Origin: Pogonophryne albipinna | Taxonomy: Eukaryota; Chordata; Actinopteri; Perciformes; Artedidraconidae | Length of the DNA stretch: 64,000 nucleotides | Assembly (NCBI GenBank): GCA_028583405.1 | Contig: CM053246.1 | Span: forward strand, 2,662,570-2,726,569 | Direction: 5' to 3' | In this document: in pieces, positions 22,652 through 35,000 of the stretch | How the letters are laid out: every line of letters begins with the position of its first letter | Position numbering within the stretch: the first letter of the stretch is position 1 | The notes under the pieces: model-generated | The model's database searches: none | What the model was told of the DNA's origin: nothing | The model's input: the letters and a program-made list of their open reading frames with translations, nothing else | Translations under genes and position numbers: made by a program

Positions 22652-23671
22652 TCAAAACTCAGACTTGGCACTGACAGAGCTCTCATGTGTTCCCTTTAAC
22701 TCTCCACTGGTGGCTGCTGACACCCCGGCCTGATCTTTGCAAAACAATCGCATAAGTGTTCCGCGGAACTTCTCCGCTCCAAACAGGTAGATCAGCGGGT
22801 CCAGGGCACCGTTCAGGCAGGTGAGGGATGAGGTGAGGCGGTTGGCCAAGCTCAAGCCTCTGCGCGTCTGGCAGGAGACGTCAGGGTGGTTGTAGCCCAG
22901 GATAAAAGTGGCCCTGCTCACATGATAAGGCAGAAAACAGACTACATAGATGAGCATGACCAGACCAATGGTGCGCAGGGCCCTCAGCTTGAGAGACGGC
23001 TCTAACCTGGAGCCCCGAAGCAGGTTATAAATGATGAGCAGGTAACAGGACAGGGTGGTGAGGAAAGGCGGGGTAAAGGCCACAGCCAGGGAGATCAGAG
23101 CATTGCGCGAGGCCTTCTCTCTGTACAGCTGCAAACACACCGTCATGCCGTCTACCTCTGCAGTCTGGTTGGTGATGAGCAGTGGCGCCATGGAAACAGT
23201 AACCAGGGCCCATAGAGAGAAGCTGATGATGTGAGCGTAGCGGGCACGACGAACCTTCAGCGACCTCACAGCATGAACCACAGCAAGGTAGCGATCCCCT
23301 GCTACACAGGCCAGGAAGTATAGGCTGGCGTACATGTTGACAAAAAATAAAAAGCCTGCCAACCTGCAGGGCACCTCGCCAAAGGGCCAGTGGCCTCCTG
23401 TGAGGTGGTAGGTGGCCCTCAGGGGGAGAATGATCACATACGATAAGTCTGCCACAGCCAGATGAACCAAGAAGACGTTTGCTGGAGATGAAGCGCCACG
23501 CTGGTGAGAGAAGATCCAGAGGGCAAGGCTGTTACCGTTCAGCGCCAGGAAAAAAACCAGGATGTAGAAGCATCCAAACAGTGTGTTCTCCACTGTGGTA
23601 TCCACCGGCACACAGCTCTCTGATGACTGATTGGATAGCACGGAGGACAGATCCATGGTAGCAGACTCCAT
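22652..23671 (-). CDS. gpr17: GPR17, orphan class A G-protein-coupled receptor
   Basis: 339 residues, the usual length. Seven membrane segments are visible. TM1 carries GNSLALW and TM2 NVFLVHLAVADLSY. A disulphide Cys lies in PCRLAGFLFFVNMY (TM3), which ends in DRY (GDRYLAVVHAVRSL); mammalian GPR17 has DRF there. TM6 carries CFLPYHVSRA and TM7 DPLIYLF. The N terminus has an N-glycosylation site (NQSS). The C terminus ESSVSAKSEF matches the mammalian GPR17 tail. GPR17 acts at the plasma membrane, is related to P2Y and cysteinyl-leukotriene receptors, and restrains oligodendrocyte maturation in mammals. The coding region is a single exon. The upstream in-frame ATG at 23719 is rejected because a 3' splice site (CTCAG|CAAGC) at 23680 places the exon start just before MESATMDLSS. 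The gene lies between inpp5d and myo7b, both also minus strand. Confidence 0.94.
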   Translation of the reverse strand: MESATMDLSSVLSNQSSESCVPVDTTVENTLFGCFYILVFFLALNGNSLALWIFSHQRGASSPANVFLVHLAVADLSYVIILPLRATYHLTGGHWPFGEVPCRLAGFLFFVNMYASLYFLACVAGDRYLAVVHAVRSLKVRRARYAHIISFSLWALVTVSMAPLLITNQTAEVDGMTVCLQLYREKASRNALISLAVAFTPPFLTTLSCYLLIIYNLLRGSRLEPSLKLRALRTIGLVMLIYVVCFLPYHVSRATFILGYNHPDVSCQTRRGLSLANRLTSSLTCLNGALDPLIYLFGAEKFRGTLMRLFCKDQAGVSAATSGELKGTHESSVSAKSEF

Positions 23672-23961
23672 TTTGCTTGCTGAGGAGACAACAAAACTGA
23701 CATTTAAAATGTATCTCAAAAATAAATTTAGAAAACTAGAAACGTCTAATTTTAATATAGCAAAAATATGTACAGGTATTTATACATCACATTTCTAGTT
23801 TAGTATTTTTGTTTGCAGGATAGATAAAGTATCTCATTGACAGTTCCAGATCACTGACCATTTGAGTCATGACTTTTCTAAACACGTGCTTTTAATTTCG
23901 AAAAAAATTGTTCAGTATGCAAACAGCAAACTACTGCAGTGACAGGAAACCCAACCCCTGT

Positions 23962-23962
<1 letters not shown>

Positions 23963-24026
<64 letters not shown>
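23963..24026. repeat. (CA)32 microsatellite
   Basis: Uninterrupted dinucleotide run in the gpr17 5' intron, about 290 bp upstream of the coding exon. Likely length-polymorphic. Confidence 0.97.
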
Positions 24027-24029
<3 letters not shown>

Positions 24030-25109
24030 ACAATAGGCAGGGAGAGTTTGTCTCAGTGACAGTCTCACAAGGTAACAATGGATGTCAGTGTACCCGGTTA
24101 ATGTCCACATTCCCTCAGAGCAGATAATTACTTCATTCTGACCACTACAAGTATGAGACTCCCTCTGCACACTATTAAGTTCAGGAAGTGTGAGTCATTA
24201 GATCTTCACTCCTCTTTTTTACAGTTCATCTGGCCCCCTACTTTGATTTGTCAGCATACAATTCTTTAATCTAGACTGAATGGTGAACTGTAACAATTAT
24301 ATAGTGTGAGCAATTTTAAACCTAAAGCTAGCATAGCATCAATAAGTCTGTAAATGTGTCTCCAAAGTTTGAATCTCTTCACCTGACAGACACCACTCTC
24401 GTGTTTGTAAGCTAATAATAAGCTTGCGCCAGCCGCCTGTTAGCTTAGCCAGGAAACTAAATGTCTGCCCTAAGTTTGAAAGCAAACTTATTAACACCTC
24501 TGTTTGATTTGTATCTAAAATGTAATATTAAGATGACAAGTTATAGTTTCAAGGGTTTTTTGTGACAGTTGGCAGATTTTATGCGCAGAGCCAGGCTAGC
24601 TGTTTGCCCGTTTTCAGTCTAAACTAAGCGAGTTGTATCTTCTCATTTAGCTCCATTTCTTATTCAGTATTTTCCAAATGTCCAAAATGTTCTTTATGGG
24701 TTACGGCTACATAAAGTAACCTGTTGGTGGAAATATACTTTTATCAAAGATATATTTGAATGATATATGATATGATTTTCAAATTTCTGGGGTTATTCCT
24801 TCGTGAGTTTAAAGTATAACTTTTGATCGATATACTCTCCACATTTTTGTATTTTCTCTCTATGAGAACCATTCGACACACCTACAAAATGACCACCCAC
24901 TCCTCTATCCCTCAGGCAAGCTGCATCTGCCCACTCCATTGGGCGTGAACACAAATAATGAATGTGAGAAAAGGCTTATTTTCACTTTGTGGAGGATCCA
25001 AAAACATCATCAAAACATGTGCAGCCAGCAGAGATGAACTTGACATCCACAGATGTTTCTTTAGCTGATGGAAGTTCACAAATATACGATGCAAAAAGCT
25101 TCGGGATTT

Positions 25110-25165
25110 GTCTTGGCAGATGAGAAGTGCTATATAAATTAAATGTATTATTATTAAAATGTATT
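25110..25165 (+). mobile_element. LINE L2-like 3' tail fragment
   Basis: The phrase agaagtgctatataaattaa followed by an (ATT)n-type tail is the typical 3' end of fish L2 LINEs. No coding part remains. Confidence 0.45.
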
Positions 25166-26008
25166 AAACGTGATTAAATAATGCTGCAGCGCATGGCTTT
25201 ATAACAATATATCGTTTTATCTGACTGGGGTATCCGTTTGACCAGCCACTGTCTTTTGACCCATTAAGAAGCAGTCAGATGTAGCAGCGTGACTCTCTTC
25301 AGTGTGTGCTCTGCTCCTGCACCGACTGGAGCTGTGAGACCAATAACCGAGGGTATTTCTCAGCCTGGGAATTCAGGAGCCTTAAAGAAAAGGGTTTCAG
25401 TCCCAGCAGGGATAACAAACCAGGAGCAGCACAGCTCAATGAAAAAGCTCCCCTAAATACGGATCCCGAGGGATCATCCTAAAGAGAGGCAATCCTGAAA
25501 TATGCCTTCATCACAATGATCTTGGTAAACAGATCTGTGGAGGAGCGTTGCCATAGAGGACACTGAGCATCCTGGCATTGGTCGTTTTTAGGAGATTAGT
25601 CAGTAACAATTTGTTGTGACAAATCTGTGACAGCTGTTATGTGTACATTTTGTTAAAATCATCAAAGAAACCCGTAGAATTAAGTAACTGTGAAATCTGG
25701 TTATTGGATGAAATGCACATGATATTCACTGACCGGAAGGATATGGTTCTTAAAAAGTAAATATTAGATTTCCAAAGTGATGCTTAGTGATACGGATTAA
25801 ATACTTTTTACTATTGCACAGTGGCTCTAAAATAAGGATATATTGCTTTACTGTAACCATGTATGCCAATTAAATATAGTGTGTACTATACAAACAATAG
25901 AAATAATCTTTCTTGCAGAGCCAGAATTGTTATGAAGTAATCAAAGAAAACAATTATAATCACACATTTCTATTACTTTCTAAAAATCTGAGGTAAAATA
26001 AGACTTAC

Positions 26009-26150
26009 CTGAGCTTTGGAGCTTTACAGTAACTGGACGTCTTGAAAGAAGTGTGGCTGCTTTAGGAACAATTGAGCTGCTGAACACTCTGCAGGAGCTG
26101 AGTGGAGACTGGAGTCCGACCGCGAGCTCTGGAGCTCTGACGCTGACACA
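26009..26150 (-). promoter_or_regulatory. gpr17: probable gpr17 5' untranslated exon and promoter-proximal region
   Basis: A strong 5' splice site on the minus strand (CTCAG|GTAAGTCT) ends at 26009. It would splice across about 2.3 kb to the acceptor at 23680, just before the gpr17 ATG. The segment has no in-frame ATG of note and is followed upstream by GC-richer sequence. The transcription start is not determined; about 26150 is a guess. Confidence 0.5.
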
Positions 26151-26159
26151 AAGAATGCT

Positions 26160-28172
26160 GTCCTATCCCCCTTTTCTCTCCCTCAAGATGTCCTTGGGAA
26201 TGAGACTGTAGCTCTTTTTGTGTCTCAACAAATTTGATAACAGAAACGGAGTCCCAATGAGAGCCTTTCGTTTGAACCTTGACCCCGCCCTTTCTTTCCC
26301 CATCCCCTTCTCCTCAGAGAGCTACTTGTGCGCCCCACAATAGCCTGAGTCAGAATAGGCAGCACATTTTAGCAGCGGGGAGAAGAATGGCATGCCTCAG
26401 TGCCAATGAGATGTCGGGTATGACACCATGACAACGAGGACTAGTGGTCCACCAAGTGCCTTTACTATGAACTCCCACCCCCCCACTGATAGATAGAAGA
26501 TGGATTGTGTTGTTAATTTAGAAGTTTATGACTGAAGTCTCAGAAATGATCTTTTGTCGATAGTCTGTTTAGTTCTAGAGGGCCCCCTTCCCTATAGGAG
26601 AGCGGGTGAAAACAAGAGTGGGGAGGGGGGTCAGCGCTTGGAAGAAACAGAGGCCCTTGTTGGTCTCTAGCCTCCTAGGGGCATCCTGAATTGGAATGCC
26701 CAAAATAATCAGTCACATAGCCCTCGGACAGATGTGGAGGGGGGACCCGCTGGTTGGGGGGGGGGATAATATTTCTTTCATACAGGGAGATCACAGCTGT
26801 GTGTCAGACACATCGGCCCTTTCTCTCCTCTGGATCATCGATATGCAAATGCTTTGTAGACTTGAATAGAGGCGCTATCTCTGCAGGGCTGGGGGGGGGC
26901 TCAGACACCACTACACTGTTAATCTACTGCCAACTACTAATTGGGATGGCCCCAGCTTTTGTTCGCCACTTCGGCTCTGTCTGTTCTGCGTCTCGCAACC
27001 CGAAGCAAAACATCGCTTTGTGTAAGATCCTGCTACCATAAATATACCACTCTTCTCTCTGAAGACTGCAGACTATCAGACTCAGGCTCCCGGCTGCTCA
27101 GGGAAAATAAACATTTTCTATCATTTTTAACACTCACCAACAGGCTTTCACTCAGGCCTAAATGTTTATTGGGATCATAATCATTTAAGAAGGTATCCCG
27201 ATGGAGTTTTTGAATACCTTTTAGCACAACTTAGCAATGTTTTGACCATAGATGTTATACATACTGTAATAATATATATATATAAAAAGGGAACGTAGAC
27301 AGTGTGACGTCTCCCTTTGGTGTTAGGCCTACAGCTTTGAGGCCTTTGGAGGCGCTGGGGAGGAGCAGCCACGCAGGGCCATGAAGTTAAATGGTGTAAT
27401 AACTAACCAGCTAACGCTAGCTTGCCCGAAGATGCTAAGTTTATCTAGCACAAAACATACTACAACAAAACAGCTGACCCTTTAGAGTCTTAATGTACAA
27501 CATATTGTCGGACAGCAACTTGTCATTCACAAGGTAGCCCCGCCTATAATACCTTGTTTCACTCTGAATAGGACCGTGGTTCACATAATGAACATCATGC
27601 TGCTGAAAGACTTCAAACTAGCTTGAGACCATAAACTCATTAGGAACATGTTTACTGAGGTAATAAATCAAGTGATTGTTTTCAAAAACTCCACAGTGCT
27701 CCTTTAATGTTTATAAGGCAGGCAGATTTATATGGAGAGGAGATACCAATTGTGAAGAATACAAATAACAACAAGGTTTCATATGTATATGGCTAATTGT
27801 GTTTAAATGATGGTGTTCACAATGAATTTCCAAAACACATGCCACTAAACAAAGTGAAAGAAAACATACGCAAAACAAACCTGTGTGGTATTTAAAAATA
27901 GAAAGAAGCATTTAAGGAAACCATATGGATGAATATTATTATTAAATGATATGACTTAAAACGTAAGGTATTCAATTAGAAATATGTTACTTGAATACAT
28001 GGCAAAGAAAGATTAGCTTAAAATAAAATATGAGAAATCTAAAACAACTTTCTTTCATGCAATTAATCAATGTCAAATTAAATGGATTCCAAATGAACTT
28101 TTTGCTGCTCCGCCTTTTAGTGTGTGTGTATGTGTGTGTTTCAAAGTTGTGACACACTGGTGCTACTTCAGC
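26160..28172. other. spacer between the gpr17 upstream exon and the myo7b stop
   Basis: About 2 kb. A probable interspersed repeat spans about 27240-27710 (it contains gaggcctttggaggcgctgg and actcattaggaacatgttta, phrases I associate with dispersed fish repeats). G-runs of 9-12 occur at 26755-26766 and 26890-26899. The myo7b 3' UTR should lie at the right end. No gene recognised. Confidence 0.4.
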
Positions 28173-29037
28173 TCAGTTGAAGCGCTGGTTCCTGGTTTGC
28201 CCCGCCTTCCTCTCTTGGAGGTACATGTTTACGTAGGAGGTTATAAGATCATCCATCTTGTAACCCTATTAAGAGGAAGACAGAGAGGTAAAGACAAAAT
28301 AATGGACACACTAGTCATTATTTAAAGTGCACATGTCTAACGATAGATAGATCTTACCAGTGAAGTTTCACACAGGAATTTGCTCCCCTTGACTAAACTG
28401 CCAATAGTCATGTGGAAGTAGGTGCTTCCACTGCACCAGTTAGCGATGCGGTTGAATGGGTGATTAGCCAGTACATCCTTTACAAAAGATGATCATTGTT
28501 AAGAATGAATAATAACAGCAAGATGTTAAAGAAAATACTGGTTTTTTTCTGTTTCACCTTGGTTTTAGGGTGGATGATGGTGAGTCCCTGCTTGCTGATG
28601 GTTATTCGCACAATATCTGGGAAGCTTGGTTCAGATGTTTGCTGAAAATAAAGTTCCAAAAGCAAATGAGATGGTGACAGAGGGAGGGAAGGACTGAGAG
28701 CGAGAGCACCAGATAAACAAACCACCCACTCAACCAAAAGAACTACAGATAGCTAAATAAAAGCTCCATGTGCTGCCTTCACTGCCTTACCTTCACATCA
28801 AAGAAGGCACAGCCGAAGGTGGGCCAGCGGCAGACCGCCTTCAGGAACGCCACCTTCGCTTCTTCAGCAGTCAAACCCACTTGTTTGTTAAAAGATGCGA
28901 CAATACTCTGAAAATTAAAAAAAATACTTACATCGCAGTGTGAAAAAACACTCATTTAGTAGAAGTAGTTGAACTTCTTTGAATGAGGTTAATGATTTTC
29001 CAACGCCCCCGCAGCCCGCAGGCAATATTCTCACAGG

Positions 29038-29068
<31 letters not shown>

Positions 29069-32000
29069 GGGTCACAGGCATGGCATAATGGTGTTATTGT
29101 TCAGATGATACATGTTAAGAACAGGTTTGGTGATGCTCTGTATAACTGTCTGAGTATCCCAAGCCTGTATACATCATCTTTCTCTGCGCCATAGAGCTCC
29201 ATTGTTTTCCAAAAGATACAGACAAGGACAAAACTGTCCTCATTGAAATCCATTAAAACCGAATATTTGGATCCCACGGCCATTACAGCACGAAATAATA
29301 CATTCTATTCTTTTTTTTTTTACTATGCATTTTCAAATGTTGGCTTTTCTCCTGGTTTTAAGCACATAAAAAAGAACATGCCTCAAGATGAATTGTGTTG
29401 CTCATCAGCATAGCTCGGACGGAAAAAACCCTGGAGATGTAAGTAAAGCTTAACAGTTTTATGTTGATTTTGGTTATTAGAAAACAACATTGGCATTATG
29501 CAAACAAACTGGCATTTAAACTGGGTCCAAAAACTTGACATTTTTTTATTTAAGATGGTTAAAGATTTTCCCTAATAAAGTGTAAATCGTACTCTATAAT
29601 ATATAACGATATGGCAGTATTTGTACGTATGTTTGCCCTCTAAGGACATGTGCATGTTAGCATTGGCAATGAGTTCGCTGTCTTCCACAGATTATGAACT
29701 AAAGACACAATAAGCCACTAGCCTGGTCGTGTGGATTTGTAGTTGTTGGTTTTGGTCAGTCAATGTAAACAACAATAAAGAAGAAAGTCCTTTAAACTGT
29801 ACAGCAGAGGCTCCTCGTACCTTCTTCCACTCATTTTCGGACATGGCCTTCAGCTGGTCTGCAGGGACCAGCTCCTTCAGGACCTTTGGGATGGAGACAA
29901 ACTGGCTCTTGTCGTTGCTGAACTTTATCCTGAAGAGCAGAGCGGCAACGTTGAGCATTTCCTCTTTGGTGCTAACATGGTAACCTCTCAGGTACTTTGG
30001 TAGCTCCTGGAGGATAAAAAGTCGGTTTTAAAATATTTCACCACAGATCTGGGCCTTCAGCCAAGTTGCTACTCACAACCACAGACTATTCACAACATTG
30101 TACAATTGATAACTTTTGAATCTGTAACGTTTATAGAGGTCAGAAACCAGGGTGGTCTGGTACTAATATTGATACTATCTCATGTATCGGTCAGATAGAA
30201 TTGTCTACATGGAAGTACAGCTGAACGATATTAACAAATAGGGGACATATTTTTGTTATTCTGCTATATATTTCAAAAGAAAAAACGGAGGAATTTTCAC
30301 CAGAAATCAATAAAGTGCCCGCTCACATAATTGTTTCTGTAGCTTGTATTTCAATACCACTGACTCAGCATTTATTTTTGCAACCAGAATTTTCTTTTCT
30401 GTTTGTCCTCTTTAATATTTGGTTGGTTGTGGCCATGGACTAGCGTTGCCTGCTTTGGTTCTTTGATACACTGATCGATGACTGTGATTGTTTGTATCCA
30501 AGGAGCTTTAAATAAAAGAAATGTATCTTGTAAAACGTAGTAGCATGACGCCTTTCATTAAAACAATTATAGGTGTTTTTGCTGTATTACTGTATTCCAT
30601 TCACACTCTTCAAAATAAAGATCCTACTTATATATCGTATGGTCCAACTGGAAATATTTGGCTTTCATTTTAGGTGGAAAAACTAATCCGGAAAATGTGA
30701 TGGTGGCAGGTTGAGCCGCATCATTCAAATGTACCTGAGGGAAATGGAAGATAACATCAGCCTCTGTGTCTCTGCCAGGGATTACATTAAACCACAACTT
30801 CCTCATGAAGAACACAAGGTAGGGTATGTTGACAGGCCCACCTGCAGGACACACACAGGCACACACACAAAGAGGTTTTCACAGGTAAATACAAAGAACC
30901 ATCACAAGTCTAAAGGCACTCCCATCTGAACATGTGTATACCCTCTTTGATCGTCTTGGCTTTCTTGGACCAGTCAGTGATTTGTCTCAGACTGTCAAAG
31001 AAGTAGTCTGTGTCATTCAAACTGAGAACCTGAAAATAACACAATTTCAGACTTTGTTAAATAAAACAGGTCATGAAAGATGGCACAGAATTTTGTAAAA
31101 GAGACAAAATATCATGATCAGGGCTGAGAAATGACAAATGAACCTTGTCATGTGTTTTGACAAAGATGCTGAAGCCGTCCGCAGAAGCCAGACTGAGCTT
31201 CTTGGTAATGTTCTGGATCAGATCCCTGATCCTGGTGTTGGTGGCTACCTCAAATATCTGGAGAGAGATGACAGGAGTCAAGATGTTACTGATGGAATAT
31301 TTGACCAGGATTTTTCCTTGTAACTTTGCACGAGAGGTGTGTTACCTCCTCTGTGTCGTTGGGGAAGTGGATTTTGTGGAAGATCTGAGTGCTGTTTTGT
31401 TGGACGGCGTCTACCTCCACCTGGTGTGGTGGGAGCTTCCTCGGCTCCATCCTACACAAGGACAACAGACACACACTGTTTATTTACTAATTTACTATTG
31501 AATTAACTTTATCATTGTGTAGCCACAGAGCACACACTTGATCATTCAAATGTGCTGCTCTTTGGTATCTCTCTTATGGCGCGTTTCCACTGCAGGCCTC
31601 GCTCGGTTTGGTTAGGCCTTATTAGGCCCGGCTCACTTTAATGCTGCGCTTCCATTACAGTTTAGGAACTGGGGTAGTTACTATAGTAACGCAGTGTAGG
31701 CGGAGCCGTGACGTCATCTTCAATGAGCGCCCCAAAAAACAACACAGCCGTTAGCTGTTAGCACTCAGAGCTCACAGCTCCTCATATCTGTTCAGAAACT
31801 AGACAAAAGTTAAACAAGTACAAACCACAGACTGCCTGTGTCATGGCGAATACAGTCGCTGGTTTATTTATGTCTGTATAGGCCGTTGTTGTGAGTGTGG
31901 ACGGTCGGAGCATATATAACGTTAGCTTAGCCAAGCTCCATTTAGAAAACACTCATTTTAAAGGGTTTTTCGCCTGCCGTCTGTCTGCAGACTTGTCAAA

Positions 32001-35000
32001 GCATTAATTCATGGTTTTTACTAACCGGTATCAGTATGTTGTTACTTCGGCATCATTTTGAAACGTGTATTACAATTAAATCACGGTCAAATATGTTCAT
32101 CTTGTTGTAGTTGTAGCCCCTTGCCAGCGATTCTCTCTAGTTTAGCATACTCAGCCCGACTCAGCCTGGTTGTTCCTGGCCCTAGAACCACGATTTTATG
32201 GGGCCAGAAAAACTGTGAATTAGGACCCGCTAGCCGGTACTAGGCCAAGTGGAAACGCAACCAAAAACAGGCCCCGCACGGCTCGACACGCTTAAAGCGA
32301 GCTACCCGCTGCAGTGGAAACGCGCCATTAGAGCCTGTTGAGATGATGAACATTATAAAGAATTTGAATCAAATGTATTATAGAGGAGGCCATGCACACA
32401 CAGTGGCATTAAACGTTGAATGTGAACATCAATGCATGAACATTCTTAAACCGCAACATGCATTCAAACAAAACAAGACAAAAGTGGTCTGTATATATTC
32501 ACATACATCAGGGATCACCAACTACATTTGTCCAAGGGCCAAAATGTATCCAATAGACACTATCGCGGGCCGGGGGGGTACAGGTACTGCATAAAGCTTA
32601 GCAGACTCTTCACGCTAACGAAGGATCACTTCTAGGCAGGGTTGGGAGGGTTACTTTGTAAATGTAATCAGTTACTGATTACTGAATACATGCTCTGAAA
32701 GTAATCAGAATAGAGTTACAGTTACGTGTCTTAAAAAAGTAACGTGTTCAGGTTACTTTTGGAATACTTTTGGAATAATTTCTTTTTCCATAACAGATGG
32801 GTATGTTTTGGTGAGCAGGAGACACTTGTTTTACTGTTTTAATGGCTTATCAAGAACTCAAACACAACATCTTGGTGTCATTCTGGACAGCTCCCTCTCA
32901 TCTGCACCCCACATAAAAAACATCACCCGGACTGCATTCTCCTACTGTAAACCTTTCCTTAGAATATGTTATGAATTGTAAGGTGTCCTTGGGTGCTTTG
33001 AAAGGCGCCCCTAAATAGAATGAATTATCATTATTATTATTATCTGAAACGATGTAATAACTTTTCAAACTTGTTCCAGTCACTTGCCCCATGCCTTCAG
33101 CAGCAGCAGGCCATTCACTTTGATTTGATCCCGTTATAAATGTCATCATTTCAACAATAAAGAAATGCTACATAAACGTTATCTTGCACATTTTATCGAA
33201 CCATCTCCGTTTCTAACTTTCAATATAGTTTAAAAGAGATCTCTCTCTCTCTCATCTGCGTGCGGGGGCGGGGCCTCACAGACACGCTGCATCTCTCTCT
33301 CGCACACAGACATGCTGCAGCGCTGTGCAGTGTGCACACAGTTCTGCCGGTAATGAATATTACATTTTGTGAGGAAACTTTTCCACCAATAATTCCAATA
33401 AGTATTCCAAAATGTATTCACTTCAGGTTTACGAAAGTAACTGTAATCAGATTACTCGTTTTTCAAATGTAACGCCAGCTGAATACACTTAGCCTACTTG
33501 ATTTTTGTATTCTGATTACGTAACGCCGTTACATATATTCCGTTACAACCCAACCCTGCTTCTAGGCTACTGTCCCGCAGCTCCTGCCTCTCTGTTGGAC
33601 TCTGTCGCAGCGGGGCTGCTGCTGTGGTGCGGAGCGCACAAAGCAGACTCTTCACAACGAAGGATCACTTCTTCTTCTTCAAGGAAGGGAAGGTTTCGCA
33701 GTACGCAGTCTACTGTCCCGCAGCTGCTGCCTCTCTGTTGGACTCCGGTACTGCACCTTACTCACGAGACGTTGTAAAAAAAAAATGGGTGGGGGGCGAA
33801 CGCAGTAACCACTCCGCCAACGCCACAGTCACCCCCGTCGTGCGGGCCGGATGAGAATGTCTGGCGGGCCGGATGTGGCCCGCGGGCCGCCAGTTGGTGG
33901 TCACTGACATACATGAAGTCCTAGTAGTACCTCTACATGGAAGCCCTGAGAGGCAGGTGAGTCTGATCTAAATGGTTTTCTCTTCTTTGGTTATAACTTT
34001 AAGATCTCCTATCATGCTATTTTTAGGCATATTTTATGGGTATCAGATATATTAAAAACATATCTGTGATGTGTTTTGCTCAAAATACCAAACAGATCAT
34101 GCATTTTAGACATCCCTCATATCCCTCTATTTCAGCCCTGTTGAGAATGGCTGATACTCTGCAGGCCCTGCCCCCTTTTGAGCAGCAGGCACACTGAGTT
34201 CTGTGACGAGCTGTCTGCTCTGCTCAGATGCAGCTAAACGCTGCCGTGATTAAACGCCACATCATGTTCCAAACCACTTCAAGGATTATTTCTGAAACAG
34301 TATGGAGCTCAAATGCTTATTTTCTTGCGGGTTTACCACAAGGAAAGCAGCTTTTTATTTCCTGCTTTTTTACACATACTCTCTCCAGTACAGGTTAGCT
34401 CTGAGTGTTAGCAATGCTTGCTAATGTAAACAAAGACCATAGTACGTCCAAAACAGTCGGGCATTGTTTCTGATAGCGATGTTTCTGATTGGGCCGTGGG
34501 CGAAAAGCCTGCCCACATTTCTGATATTACGTCATATCGGCAGCAAATCTGGATCAGCTCCGTTGTACCCCCGTTTTTAGAGATGTGGGTACGGAGGAAA
34601 AGAGAGAGGGTTTTATTTTCTGACACTTTGTGAGTTCCCTGACACACCGGGGAAACATATTGATGTATAAAAGACATCAAAAAGTGCATTTTGCATGATA
34701 GGACACATTTAAGGCAGTTTTTTAACAGGTATAAAAAGGATACTTCTAGGACAATCCTTATAAATTCCTTAATTATTGTCTTTTGTCTGTGAAACATTAC
34801 TTTAATTTCTTATTTGAGAAAACTGGCAAAAAAAAAGGTTTTTTGCTTGGTGAAAAAAACTTTTGTGCATGAAAAAGTTCAAACTCACCCAGAAGAAAAC
34901 ATGACGGCTTCAGCCCTATTTAGAATAACTGTTTTCACAGATGAAAAGTATCTTAAGACAATTAAGAAAAGCCTAACCTGGTAAAACCCTAACCTGTTTA

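Larger units (their letters stand above)
32509..33906. mobile_element. outer hAT-like element of a nested pair
   Basis: Exact 8-bp target duplication acatacat at 32501-32508 and 33907-33914. Termini cagggatcaccaactac and ccagttggtggtcactg are imperfect inverted repeats. Without the inner element and one copy of its 8-bp target duplication, about 470 bp remains. This remainder contains an internal direct duplication: the segment gcagactcttcac...ctctctgttggactc occurs twice, at about 32600/33566 and 33640-33745. Confidence 0.85.

Noticed and set aside
23672..23719. N-terminal extension of GPR17 from the upstream ATG
   Set aside because: It crosses a good 3' splice site; family comparison supports the later start.
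23878..24170. Small open frames around the CA repeat
   Set aside because: Translated dinucleotide repeat (Cys-Val or Thr-His); no gene evidence.
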